Shown in pieces: positions 16,421 to 26,079 of a DNA stretch of 48,253 nucleotides. Where the stretch lies: NCBI GenBank assembly GCA_003245625.1, contig QKCT01000038.1, forward strand, positions 1 through 48,253, written 5' to 3'. The notes under the pieces are model-generated. The model was not told the origin of the DNA, searched no databases, and worked only from the letters and a program-made list of their open reading frames with translations. Source of the DNA: Bacillota bacterium (lineage in GTDB: Bacteria > Bacillota_I > Bacilli_A > Izemoplasmatales > Hujiaoplasmataceae). The translations under genes were made by a program, and so were the position numbers. The stretch's first letter is position 1. Each line of letters begins with the position of its first letter.

Positions 16421-19068
16421 TTAAATATGAATTTGGAAATGAACTCTTTAATTGGTAGCGGCCTCGAAACCAAATATCCTTGATGTTCTTGGCAACCATA
16501 TCTTTTCGCGAGATTTACTTGGTCGATATTCTCGGTTCCTTCGACGATAATGGTTAATCCGAGATTGGTTACGAGCTCCGCAATCATGTGAAATACCAAT
16601 CCATCATCATCTTGAGGGTAGTCTTTAATGAAGACGCGATCGATCTTCACTTTATCCACATGAATATGCTTTAAGGATCCTAAGGCAGAGAAACCTTTTC
16701 CAAAGTCGTCAAGAGCCACAATAATCCCTTTTCGATGTAGGAATTCAATAATTTCATTGGTTTGAATCGTATTTTCCAAATAATTACTTTCCGTAATCTC
16801 AAAACAAAAGTGTCGAGTTGAGATTGGACTTGATTCAATCAGTTCGACAATCTCCTCCATAACAGGCTTGTTAAAGAAATCATAGGAGGTCATATTAACA
16901 GAAATACGGAAATTCTCAGGGAATCTCTCAACATAAGGCGATAGGTCCTTAATTACCTTCTCTACGACCATGCTGCTGAGAGAACGAATATAATAGGTTT
17001 TCTCAATTTTTGGGATAAATTCATTTGGTGGAATATTACCCAGTAATTCATTCTTCCAACGAAGTAACGCTTCTACGCCAACGACATTACCATTGCTAAG
17101 CGACATTTGGACTTGATAGTTCATAAAGAACTCATCATTTAAGAATCCATTCTCCAACTGTTGTGATATTTCATCATCCCTCAACAAATCCGCTGTCATT
17201 GGTGGCTTATGAACAAGATATTTCAAGTTTTCTGATTTTTTCAATGTTTCCATTGCGACGAAAGCATTATGTATTAAAGACATGAAGGTGTCGAGTGGTG
17301 AATTAATTTGATCCACAGAAATGAGATATTTCATACTTCGATGAATGGAATTATCTAAGGTAAACTGATTGATCACTCGACTGATGATATCAATCATGGA
17401 TTCAATTGTTTCTTCGTCGGGATCGAGATCACAAAGCAGGAATAAATATCCCTTTCTAGGCGAGGCGACAAAGAACTTACTACCGATTTGGTCGACAAGA
17501 TATTCTGCCAATTTCATTTGTATGTCAAAAGGATACGTACTTACATGGTCACTTGCGAAGTTAAGAAAGTCTCTTGTTCGTACAATAAATAACGTGGTAG
17601 AGCCAATAAACTTTGGTTGCTCCTGGAAAACATCTGCTAAAACATCCATTTGGCCACCATACTTCAAGTTTCCATTGTCATCAATTACTGTCTCGTAAGT
17701 ACTTGTGACAGAAGAAGGAGGATCGGAATAAATACCTATAAAATGTCGAATGCTACCAGTAAATGTGGAGACAGACTTCAAAGTTAATTTGGATAGAATA
17801 TATACTCCGTTTTTGTTCTTGTTCCAAATCAAATCATCAAAAACATACTCATTGTCTGATGTAGGAATAAAACGAGGTACTTCGTGAATCCCAATTAAAT
17901 CTCTAGGACTCTTTCCCTTGATTTCGGGTAAAGTATAACCAAAAATCTCTTCAAATGTTTTGTTAACATAGGTAACATCCCGCTTAAAGTCAGTCATCAA
18001 AACAGCATCTTTGTTCGTGTTGGAAAGATACTTGTTTGCATTTAATAACACTTTGTCATCACTTCTTGTTTTTAAGACTGCACCAAAAACCACAAATGCA
18101 AGAATAATGATGAAATCGACGAGATAGATTACAATCGGATAACGTAGCAAAAAACTTCCGTGTTCGGCGATCATTTCATCGATGTGTGGATAACTATAAA
18201 TTTGTAGGAAATCCTCGCTGGAAATCAAATGAACTGCCAAAGTTTCATCGATATGGATAGAGGTGAGTTGAACGGCTTCTTCATTGCATTCTTCACAACT
18301 CGAAATTTCAAGAATATACTCCTCAAGACTTGTATCATAAGATAAACGATAAAGGGTATTATTGCTATAAAGTCCAAGGTCCGAATTCGAGTGATCTTGT
18401 CCCAAATATGCACTAAATACGGATAAAATATGGTAGGCATCATAATTGACTACTAAGATTCCCATTCGAGTATTATTGCTATCAAAGAGGGGTACGATAA
18501 ATCGGATGATTGGTTGATAAGGTGTTACAATTTCTCCGTCTCTCGTATATAAATCTAGGAATGATATATATAGTTGATCCGGTAACATGTTTATAGTGTC
18601 TTGAAAAAAATAAGAATCTGATTTATTTTCCAACTCATCATCTTCGAAAATACTCTGAACTCCATTTTGATTTGCGACATGAATGATTTCATCCCCATCC
18701 GTATTAATGAAACGGATGCTTAAGAATTCGACTTTGTTGGAAGCGATACGAACTAACATTTGTTGGGTTTCGTCTAAAGTGAAAGCTGTAGGGTCATTCA
18801 TATACTCATCGAATTCGTTGGAATCCCGAATTACTTCCATATCTTGAAACGTATTAGATATCGAAGTTCGCAGAACATAGTCAATTAAGGATACTTCTTC
18901 TTGAGCAGAAGACTGTTGTTGAATAATAAGAGATTCTCGCTCGTTATTCATCGCAAAAAAATACCCACTTGTTGCTATAAAAAGTGTGGTCAGTAATAAA
19001 ACAATTAATAGTCCGTAATGTGAAATCAATGTTTTTAGATTGGTTCTGCGAATCTCTCTTTCATTCAT
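16414..19068 (-). CDS. Membrane sensor with extracytoplasmic domain, PAS, degenerate GGDEF and EAL (c-di-GMP phosphodiesterase) domains
   Basis: Two TM segments; PAS VLMTDFKRDVTYVNKTFEEIFGYT; EALLRW, DDFGKGFSALGSL, KIDRVFI, EHQGYLVSRPLP. Confidence 0.9.
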   Translation of the reverse strand: MNEREIRRTNLKTLISHYGLLIVLLLTTLFIATSGYFFAMNNERESLIIQQQSSAQEEVSLIDYVLRTSISNTFQDMEVIRDSNEFDEYMNDPTAFTLDETQQMLVRIASNKVEFLSIRFINTDGDEIIHVANQNGVQSIFEDDELENKSDSYFFQDTINMLPDQLYISFLDLYTRDGEIVTPYQPIIRFIVPLFDSNNTRMGILVVNYDAYHILSVFSAYLGQDHSNSDLGLYSNNTLYRLSYDTSLEEYILEISSCEECNEEAVQLTSIHIDETLAVHLISSEDFLQIYSYPHIDEMIAEHGSFLLRYPIVIYLVDFIIILAFVVFGAVLKTRSDDKVLLNANKYLSNTNKDAVLMTDFKRDVTYVNKTFEEIFGYTLPEIKGKSPRDLIGIHEVPRFIPTSDNEYVFDDLIWNKNKNGVYILSKLTLKSVSTFTGSIRHFIGIYSDPPSSVTSTYETVIDDNGNLKYGGQMDVLADVFQEQPKFIGSTTLFIVRTRDFLNFASDHVSTYPFDIQMKLAEYLVDQIGSKFFVASPRKGYLFLLCDLDPDEETIESMIDIISRVINQFTLDNSIHRSMKYLISVDQINSPLDTFMSLIHNAFVAMETLKKSENLKYLVHKPPMTADLLRDDEISQQLENGFLNDEFFMNYQVQMSLSNGNVVGVEALLRWKNELLGNIPPNEFIPKIEKTYYIRSLSSMVVEKVIKDLSPYVERFPENFRISVNMTSYDFFNKPVMEEIVELIESSPISTRHFCFEITESNYLENTIQTNEIIEFLHRKGIIVALDDFGKGFSALGSLKHIHVDKVKIDRVFIKDYPQDDDGLVFHMIAELVTNLGLTIIVEGTENIDQVNLAKRYGCQEHQGYLVSRPLPIKEFISKFIFKK

Positions 19069-19180
19069 TTCTAATGATCCCCTATGTCCATATCATTTTC
19101 AACAATATTATAGCATAATTCAGATGGTATAGTAAAACAGAATATATAAGACCATGTTTTTAGGCATGGTCTTGGTTTCA

Positions 19181-21301
19181 TTATTGTTGATGTAAATAAC
19201 GCTTTTGGTAGATGATTCGCAAGGAATTCAGGACACAAAGAATTGCGACACCAACATCAGCGAAGATGGATAACCACATCCACATAATACCGATTGTGGA
19301 GAGTAGTAGAAACGCAATTTTAATGGTTAAACTAAACAAGATATTTTCAAAAGAAACACGTTTTGTTTTCTCGGCGATTTTTATCGCTTTTTGTAAAAGA
19401 CGAATATCATTATTGATGATGATAACGTCCGAAACTTCGATTGCCAGATCAGTAGCGGAACCCAATGAAACACCAATATCTGCATTCTTTAATAGCGGAG
19501 CGTCATTGATGCCATCACCAACAAATAAAGACACTGAGTTCGTTCTAATTTCGTTGAACTTTTCCAGCTTTTGTTCAGGTAATAGTTCTGCGTAGTATTC
19601 CACTCCGCCAAGTTGCATCGCGATGTCTCTTGCGGAAGTTTCATTATCTCCGGTTAACATTACGGTATCGTAATTTTTAGTAAAATCACGGATTGTTTCC
19701 ATGGAAGTTTCTTTTAGTTCGTCTTTGACAATAATGTAACCAATAAATTCTTTGTCAAGGGCTACAAATGTATATGAACCAACTTCTAGTTTTTCGACAT
19801 CCACATTAATGTTGTTTTTTTCTAAAAAAGATCTACTTCCGGCCAACAATACTTGTTTATTCAATATTCCAGAAATACCATATCCGGGAATTTCTTTAAT
19901 ATTTTTAACAGTCTCGATAGGTGCAGTGTTATACTCCACAATTGCTTTCGCTATTGGATGGTTAGAGAAATGTTCTACGGAAGCAGCTAAACGTAATGCT
20001 TCTGGATTGCTTACGTGTTTTACGAAGAAATCACCATATGTCAAAGTCCCTGTTTTATCAAGAGCGATTGTTTCTACTTCTGTAATCAAATGCAAGTATT
20101 GAGATCCTTTGAAAAGAATTCCATTTTTCGCAGCGGTTCCAATTCCGGCATAATAGGAAAGTGGAACAGATAATACCAAAGAACATGGACAAGAGATCAC
20201 TAAAAAGATTGCTGCACGATAAATATATCCATCGTCAGTAGTGACATTAGTTGGATCAAAAATGACACCATATAGTACCAATAATAATGCAAGACCTACA
20301 ACGATAGGGGTATATACTTTTGCGAATTTACTAATAAACATTTCTCGTTTTGACTTGGAATTTGTAGAATTCTCGATTAAATCAATAATCTTGGCCAATG
20401 TCGAGTTTTTATACTCTCTGGTAACTTGTAGGTGGATAACATCACCAACATTGATGTTTCCGCTTAATACTTCGTCGCCGACATCGACAGTTCGAAGTTT
20501 TGCTTCTCCGGTTAACTCAGATGTGTTCAAAGAAGTAGAACCTGATTTGACGATTCCGTCGACTGGAATTCGTTCTCCATTTTTAATGACGAGTTCGTCG
20601 CCAACTTCGATTAATGCAGGATCACGTACAACCACTTTGCCATTTACCAGTACATTGGCATATTCCACTTTTAAGTCAACCAAAGCTGAGATTTCATTTT
20701 TGGAATGTGCCACTGCCCGATTCTGTAAGTATTCTCCAAAGGAGTACAAAATGACAACAGCTACACTCTCTTCGTATTTTCCAATGAACATTGCCGCAAA
20801 AGTGGCAATAATCATCAAAGTATTCTCATTAAATATATCGAATTTCTTGATTCCCTTTAGTTGTTGAATTATTAACTTAGATATCAAAAGAAGATATCCG
20901 ATCCAGTAAAAAATACTCTTCCAAGGATCGACTAATTGAGTTAAGTGTGTTCCGAATATCGAATTGATAAATGGAAAAATACGAAAGCCGAAAAAAGTTA
21001 TTGTAATCAATAACATTCCTGCTAAAACAAATTTATATTCTTGAAAGAAATTGACTTTCTTGATAACGACCTTATCTTCATAGTAATGTGTGATGATATT
21101 GTCTTCCAAAACATCGACAATTTCTTTGATTTCTTTCAGTGCTTTTTCTTCATTATAATCTTCAGTAAAATCTACGAGTAGTATTTGCTTTGCATAATTG
21201 AAGGATGCACTGTTTACATAAGGCAAACGACTAGTTCTTCGTTCAACCTTGGAAATGCAATTCGAACATGTTAAGTTCTCCATTGCAATCTTTCGAACCA
21301 T
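19181..21301 (-). CDS. Heavy-metal translocating P1B-type ATPase (Zn/Cd/Pb type likely)
   Basis: HMA LTCSNCISKVERR; TGEA, SCPCSLVLS, DKTGTLT, GDGINDAPLL; final TM FADVGVAILCVLNSLRI. Confidence 0.92.
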   Translation of the reverse strand: MVRKIAMENLTCSNCISKVERRTSRLPYVNSASFNYAKQILLVDFTEDYNEEKALKEIKEIVDVLEDNIITHYYEDKVVIKKVNFFQEYKFVLAGMLLITITFFGFRIFPFINSIFGTHLTQLVDPWKSIFYWIGYLLLISKLIIQQLKGIKKFDIFNENTLMIIATFAAMFIGKYEESVAVVILYSFGEYLQNRAVAHSKNEISALVDLKVEYANVLVNGKVVVRDPALIEVGDELVIKNGERIPVDGIVKSGSTSLNTSELTGEAKLRTVDVGDEVLSGNINVGDVIHLQVTREYKNSTLAKIIDLIENSTNSKSKREMFISKFAKVYTPIVVGLALLLVLYGVIFDPTNVTTDDGYIYRAAIFLVISCPCSLVLSVPLSYYAGIGTAAKNGILFKGSQYLHLITEVETIALDKTGTLTYGDFFVKHVSNPEALRLAASVEHFSNHPIAKAIVEYNTAPIETVKNIKEIPGYGISGILNKQVLLAGSRSFLEKNNINVDVEKLEVGSYTFVALDKEFIGYIIVKDELKETSMETIRDFTKNYDTVMLTGDNETSARDIAMQLGGVEYYAELLPEQKLEKFNEIRTNSVSLFVGDGINDAPLLKNADIGVSLGSATDLAIEVSDVIIINNDIRLLQKAIKIAEKTKRVSFENILFSLTIKIAFLLLSTIGIMWMWLSIFADVGVAILCVLNSLRIIYQKRYLHQQ

Positions 21302-21453
21302 AGTAAGACCCACTCTTCTTAATACTAACGCTAACTATATATTATACTTTATATTGGCGCATTGTCAAATGAACACTCAAAATAAACACGATTTAATTTA
21401 ATTCAAAAAAACTCTAATCTATGATAAAATATTAGAGAAGGAAAGTGATAAAA

Positions 21454-22806
21454 ATGAACTGGTTGGAAATCGCCAAGAATTATGAAGAAGAATTTGTTGA
21501 GTTGACAAGAAAATTGCTCCAAATTCCTACAGTATTAGAGAAATATGACCCTGAAAATATCGATGAACCATTTGGCCCAGAAATCCGTCAAGCCTTGGAT
21601 TTTATGTTGGAACTTGGAAAGCAAGATGGATTTATCGTAAAGAATATTGATAACTATGCAGGACATATCGAATTTGGTCAAGGAGAAGAAGTCTTAGGTA
21701 TCCTTGGTCATTTGGATGTTGTTCCTGCCGGAGGGAAATGGGATAATCCACCATTCTCTGCTACGATTAAAGATGGAAAAATTTTTGCAAGAGGAGCAAT
21801 GGATGATAAAGGTCCTACGATTGCAGCTTATATTGCTTTAAAGATGATCAAGGATCAAGGTATCAAACTTAACAAAACTGTTCGTTTGATTCTTGGTTGT
21901 GACGAAGAAACAGGTATGCGAGGAGTGTTGCGCTACCTAGAAAAAGAAAAAATGCCAGATATTGGATTTGCACCGGATGCAGAATTCCCGTTGATTTATG
22001 CTGAAAAGGGGATCTACACGTACAATTTTGTCGGTGATCAAACTGATGAACTTGTGGAATCCATGACTGCTGGTGAACGGTACAACGTTGTTCCGGATGA
22101 ATGCATTGTTGTGTTAAAAAAAGAGTTATCCAAAGAGTTTGATTCCTACTGTAAAGAAAATGACTATGTTGGAAAAATAGATGGTAATACATACACAATC
22201 TATGGCAAGAATGCACACGGGGCAATGCCTTTCTTGGGTGTCAATGCCATCAGTTTAATGACAGGATTCTTAAAACAATACACAAATGCTCCATTTATCC
22301 ATTTCATAGACAAATATTTAGCGTTTGATCATTATGGAAATAAGATGGGTCTATCCTGCTTTGACAAAGAAATGAAAGAATTGACGAATAATCTTGGGTG
22401 GATAAGATTCAATAATGGGAAAGTCAATATAGGATGTAATATCCGCTATCCTAGAAACTATGATTTCAACGCAGGTGAAATCAAGATGAAAGAGATTGCT
22501 GGTAAATATGAGTTATCTTATGTTTTGGATAAGAACTCTATTCCTCATTATGTTTCTCCTCAAGATCCATTGATTCAAATCCTTTTGGAATCCTATCAAA
22601 AATATAGCAAAGATACGACAACCGAGATATTTACAATCGGTGGCGGGACATATGCGAGACAACTAAAGAAAGCAGTTGCTTTTGGGGCAATGTTCCCGGG
22701 AGATGAAGAATTAGCACATCAACCTAATGAATTTCTTGATATCAAGAAGATGCTTGTCGCAATTGCGATTTACGCGGAGAGCATCGAACGCCTAGCCGGA
22801 GTTTGA
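21454..22806 (+). CDS. pepV: Dipeptidase PepV (M20 family)
   Basis: GHLDVVPAGGKWDNPPF, RGAMDDKGPTIAA, LGCDEETGMRG; RBS AAGGAAAGTG. Confidence 0.92.
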   Translation: MNWLEIAKNYEEEFVELTRKLLQIPTVLEKYDPENIDEPFGPEIRQALDFMLELGKQDGFIVKNIDNYAGHIEFGQGEEVLGILGHLDVVPAGGKWDNPPFSATIKDGKIFARGAMDDKGPTIAAYIALKMIKDQGIKLNKTVRLILGCDEETGMRGVLRYLEKEKMPDIGFAPDAEFPLIYAEKGIYTYNFVGDQTDELVESMTAGERYNVVPDECIVVLKKELSKEFDSYCKENDYVGKIDGNTYTIYGKNAHGAMPFLGVNAISLMTGFLKQYTNAPFIHFIDKYLAFDHYGNKMGLSCFDKEMKELTNNLGWIRFNNGKVNIGCNIRYPRNYDFNAGEIKMKEIAGKYELSYVLDKNSIPHYVSPQDPLIQILLESYQKYSKDTTTEIFTIGGGTYARQLKKAVAFGAMFPGDEELAHQPNEFLDIKKMLVAIAIYAESIERLAGV

Positions 22807-22807
22807 A

Positions 22808-23461
22808 ATGCGTCTTCGCAATGTGAAACACGCGAAAGAAACACTGAATTCGCATCCTAATATCTTAATCGCAAATCCAAAGAACCACAGGGGCGAATGG
22901 AGTAAAGTGTTCGGACATGTTGCGCCAATTCATGTCGAGATTGGTTGTGGAAAAGGAAAGTTTATCGTTGAGTCCGCAAAAAACAATCCCAGTATCAACT
23001 ACATTGGCATTGAGAAATTTGATTCTGTAATTATCAGAGCTTTGGAGAAACTTATTGAAGATCCACTTCCAAATGTACGTTTGATTCGAATGGACGCTGA
23101 AGAAATCGAGAGTGTATTCGATGTTCAAGAGATTTCTTGTATCTATTTGAACTTCTCCGATCCCTGGCCGAAAAAACGAGCCGCTAAACGCCGTTTGACG
23201 AGCGATCGTTTTCTGGATAGATATCAAACTGTTTTAAAACGCAACTCCAACATTCAAATGAAAACTGACAATTTTTCGTTGTTTCAATTTTCTATGATGG
23301 AGTTCGTGAAGCATGAATCTTACACCATCAATACAATAAGTTTAGATTTATATAAACATTTACCCGATGACAATATACAAACCGAATTCGAAGAGAAATT
23401 TGTCGGACTTGGGAATCGCATTTTCTATCTGAACGTCTTATACAAAGGAGACAACAAATGA
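22808..23461 (+). CDS. trmB: tRNA (guanine-N7)-methyltransferase
   Basis: HVEIGCGKGKFI, NYIGIEKFDSV, YLNFSDPWPKKRAAKRRL. Confidence 0.96.
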   Translation: MRLRNVKHAKETLNSHPNILIANPKNHRGEWSKVFGHVAPIHVEIGCGKGKFIVESAKNNPSINYIGIEKFDSVIIRALEKLIEDPLPNVRLIRMDAEEIESVFDVQEISCIYLNFSDPWPKKRAAKRRLTSDRFLDRYQTVLKRNSNIQMKTDNFSLFQFSMMEFVKHESYTINTISLDLYKHLPDDNIQTEFEEKFVGLGNRIFYLNVLYKGDNK

Positions 23462-24522
23462 AAAAATACTATAAGGATCTCGTATCGCTACCAGGTGTAG
23501 CTTCTCACGAAAAATATGTGAGAGAATATATGCGTGAACATCTAGCACCAATCGCTGAAGAAATCGTTCAAGACAACCTTGGTTCCATCTTTGGTGGAAT
23601 CAACATCGATAAGGATGGCCCAACGGTAATGCTTGCGGGTCATATGGATGAAGTCGGTGCGATGGTAGAAGAAATCACTTCAAAAGGTTTAATCAAAATG
23701 CTTTCGATTGGATCGATTTCTCCTACAGTTATGATTTCCCAACATATGGATGTTATTCTAGATGATGGAACGACAGTGCCTGGTGTGGTTGGCGCGAAAC
23801 CTCCACATTTGTTGCGAGATAAAAGTACCCAGCAAGTATCCAGTTTCGATGATTTCTTTCTCGATATAGGTGCCGATGACTATCAGCACGCTCTCGATCT
23901 TGGAGTGAAAATCGGACAGATGATTGTGTTCCGTAACGATTACACTGAATCTGCAGACGGAAAGAAGATATTCTCCAAAGCATGGGATGACCGTTTTGGA
24001 TGTGCTATGTCACTAGACATTTTTGAAAGTGTTAAGAAAGAAGAGTTACCATGTCGTTTCTATGCGGGTGCCAATGTACAAGAAGAAGTGGGACTCCGTG
24101 GCGCGACAACATCATCCTTTAAAATTAAGCCAGACTTGTTCATCGCAGTCGATTGTTCTCCTTGTCAGGATACGTTCGCAGATACTAAAGTCGGTGGTAC
24201 TTTGGGAGATGGGTTCTTAGTGCGTTTCTACGATCCACGTGCCATCTTACATCAAGGGATGAAACAATTCATTGAAGAAACAGCATTAGCAAACAACATT
24301 AAATTTCAATACTATAAATCCATGGGAGGAACTGACGCAGCCGCTGTGCAGTTATCTAGAGAAGGGGTTTTGGTATGTACAATTGGAATGCCTGCACGTT
24401 ACATTCATTCCACAACATCAATCATCCACAAAGATGATTACGAAGCAGTCAGAGATGTAATTCTGGCTATGCTAAAACAAATCGATTTCAAAAAGATCAA
24501 CGAAATCAAACAAAACGGCTGA
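23458..24522 (+). CDS. M42 family glutamyl aminopeptidase / endoglucanase-like
   Basis: LAGHMDEVGAMVEEI, WDDRFGCAMSLD, QEEVGLRGA, GGTDAAAVQLSREG. Confidence 0.92.
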   Translation: MKKYYKDLVSLPGVASHEKYVREYMREHLAPIAEEIVQDNLGSIFGGINIDKDGPTVMLAGHMDEVGAMVEEITSKGLIKMLSIGSISPTVMISQHMDVILDDGTTVPGVVGAKPPHLLRDKSTQQVSSFDDFFLDIGADDYQHALDLGVKIGQMIVFRNDYTESADGKKIFSKAWDDRFGCAMSLDIFESVKKEELPCRFYAGANVQEEVGLRGATTSSFKIKPDLFIAVDCSPCQDTFADTKVGGTLGDGFLVRFYDPRAILHQGMKQFIEETALANNIKFQYYKSMGGTDAAAVQLSREGVLVCTIGMPARYIHSTTSIIHKDDYEAVRDVILAMLKQIDFKKINEIKQNG

Positions 24523-24581
24523 TCTTTCGAAATAAATAAAAACTTGTGAGACCACAAAAGTGGCTTGGAAAGGAAAAGAGA

Positions 24582-25241
24582 ATGAAAGAAGTAAAACCGA
24601 TGTCACGACGCGATCGAATCCGTGAGATGACAATCACAGCCATGTTTATTGCAATTATTGCAGTAATGGCATTTACACCAATTGGGTTTATAACCATTTT
24701 TGCTGTAGCAGCGACCCTAATTCATATTCCAGTTTTGATTGGGGGAGCAGTACTTGGTAGAAGAACAGGAATTATCCTTGGTCTAGCTTTTGGAGTTGTA
24801 TCTTTAATCAGAGGAGCAACATCCGCAGACCTAAACTTTGTATTTGTATTTCCTTGGGTATCGATTCTACCAAGATTTATATTTGGTTTACTGATATACG
24901 ATGTCTATCAGTTAACTTTGAAGCTGGTGAAGAAACGTATCCTTGCTTTGGTAATTAGTTTCTTCGTATTATCCATGCTGCATTCGATAATGGTATTGCC
25001 ATTAATGGTGAGTGCCTTCCCGATTATTGTAAACAGTTCTACCTTAAGTCTTAAGGTTGGAGATGCTCTCGCCTTTATATCAGAAACAAATACACTTTCA
25101 ATAGCAATGAAAGTGATTTGGGGAGTTTTGATTTCTAATAGCATTTTAGAAGCTGTTCTTGCCGCAACAGTTGGTGCAATTGTTGCCGATCGTTTGATTC
25201 AATACTTGAAATTTAACCAATCTTATACAGTTAGTGAGTGA
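24582..25241 (+). CDS. ECF transporter S component (pantothenate specificity inferred from context)
   Basis: About 6-TM S-component-like protein; IREMTITAMFIAIIAVMAFTPIGFI, HIPVLIGGAVLGRRTGIILGLAFG. Confidence 0.82.
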   Translation: MKEVKPMSRRDRIREMTITAMFIAIIAVMAFTPIGFITIFAVAATLIHIPVLIGGAVLGRRTGIILGLAFGVVSLIRGATSADLNFVFVFPWVSILPRFIFGLLIYDVYQLTLKLVKKRILALVISFFVLSMLHSIMVLPLMVSAFPIIVNSSTLSLKVGDALAFISETNTLSIAMKVIWGVLISNSILEAVLAATVGAIVADRLIQYLKFNQSYTVSE

Positions 25242-25999
25242 GTAATGTGAAGACAGTTATCGATATCGGGAATACGACCATAGCTATTGGTTTGTCAAAA
25301 GACGGAAAATCAATCGATAAGGTCTACCGACTCAACACAGAAAAGAATCGTTCTTATGACGAGTATAGTCTTTTATTAAAAGACTTTTTACCTTCTTGTG
25401 AACGTGTAATAATTTCATCCGTGGTTCCAGAGCTTAACGAAGTATTTCGGGAGTATTTTGAGAATCGCTATGAGATTACCCCTTTGTTCTTAGGACAAGG
25501 AGTAAAAACAGGAATTCAAATTTTATCAGATAATCCCAAGGAAGTTGGCGCTGACTTAATCGGGAATACCGTAGCCGCAACCACACTCTATGATGAGACT
25601 TGTCTCATTATCGATTTAGGTACCGCTACGACATTTACTTATATTGAGAAGAAAGCACTAAAAGGGGTCATTATTTCGACAGGATTGACCACTAGTAAAG
25701 ATGCTTTGATTAATAAAGCCTCTTTATTACCACAAATTGAGTTGATTCCTCCTAAAAAACTATTAGGAACCAATTCAGCTGATTGTATCAAATCCGGTTT
25801 GCTTTATGGCCATGCTTCTATGATCGACGGAATGATCAAGCGTGTTAAAGATGATGTACAAAATCCTGACTTGACTGTTGTACTCACAGGTGGCCACGCA
25901 AAAATCATTTATCCACTCACCAATGAAAAGATGATTAAGGATGAAACATTAATCTTAAAGGGACTCCTAATTTTACTGGAAAAGAATTCCGCAGAATGA
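25238..25999 (+). CDS. coaX: Type III pantothenate kinase
   Basis: TVIDIGNTTIAIGL, GADLIGNTVAA, IIDLGTATTFTYIE, VVLTGGHA; GTG start at 25238 or 25247. Confidence 0.92.
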   Translation: MSNVKTVIDIGNTTIAIGLSKDGKSIDKVYRLNTEKNRSYDEYSLLLKDFLPSCERVIISSVVPELNEVFREYFENRYEITPLFLGQGVKTGIQILSDNPKEVGADLIGNTVAATTLYDETCLIIDLGTATTFTYIEKKALKGVIISTGLTTSKDALINKASLLPQIELIPPKKLLGTNSADCIKSGLLYGHASMIDGMIKRVKDDVQNPDLTVVLTGGHAKIIYPLTNEKMIKDETLILKGLLILLEKNSAE

Positions 26000-26006
26000 G
26001 TTTGTA

Positions 26007-26035
26007 AAAATGCACATGATTTGTGCATTTTTTTC
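26007..26035 (+). terminator. Intrinsic terminator after coaX
   Basis: AAATGCAC-ATGATTT-GTGCATTT with T-run. Confidence 0.85.
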
Positions 26036-26079
26036 ATTCATGTGGTACAATAAAATAACAACATACGGTGGTGAAAACA

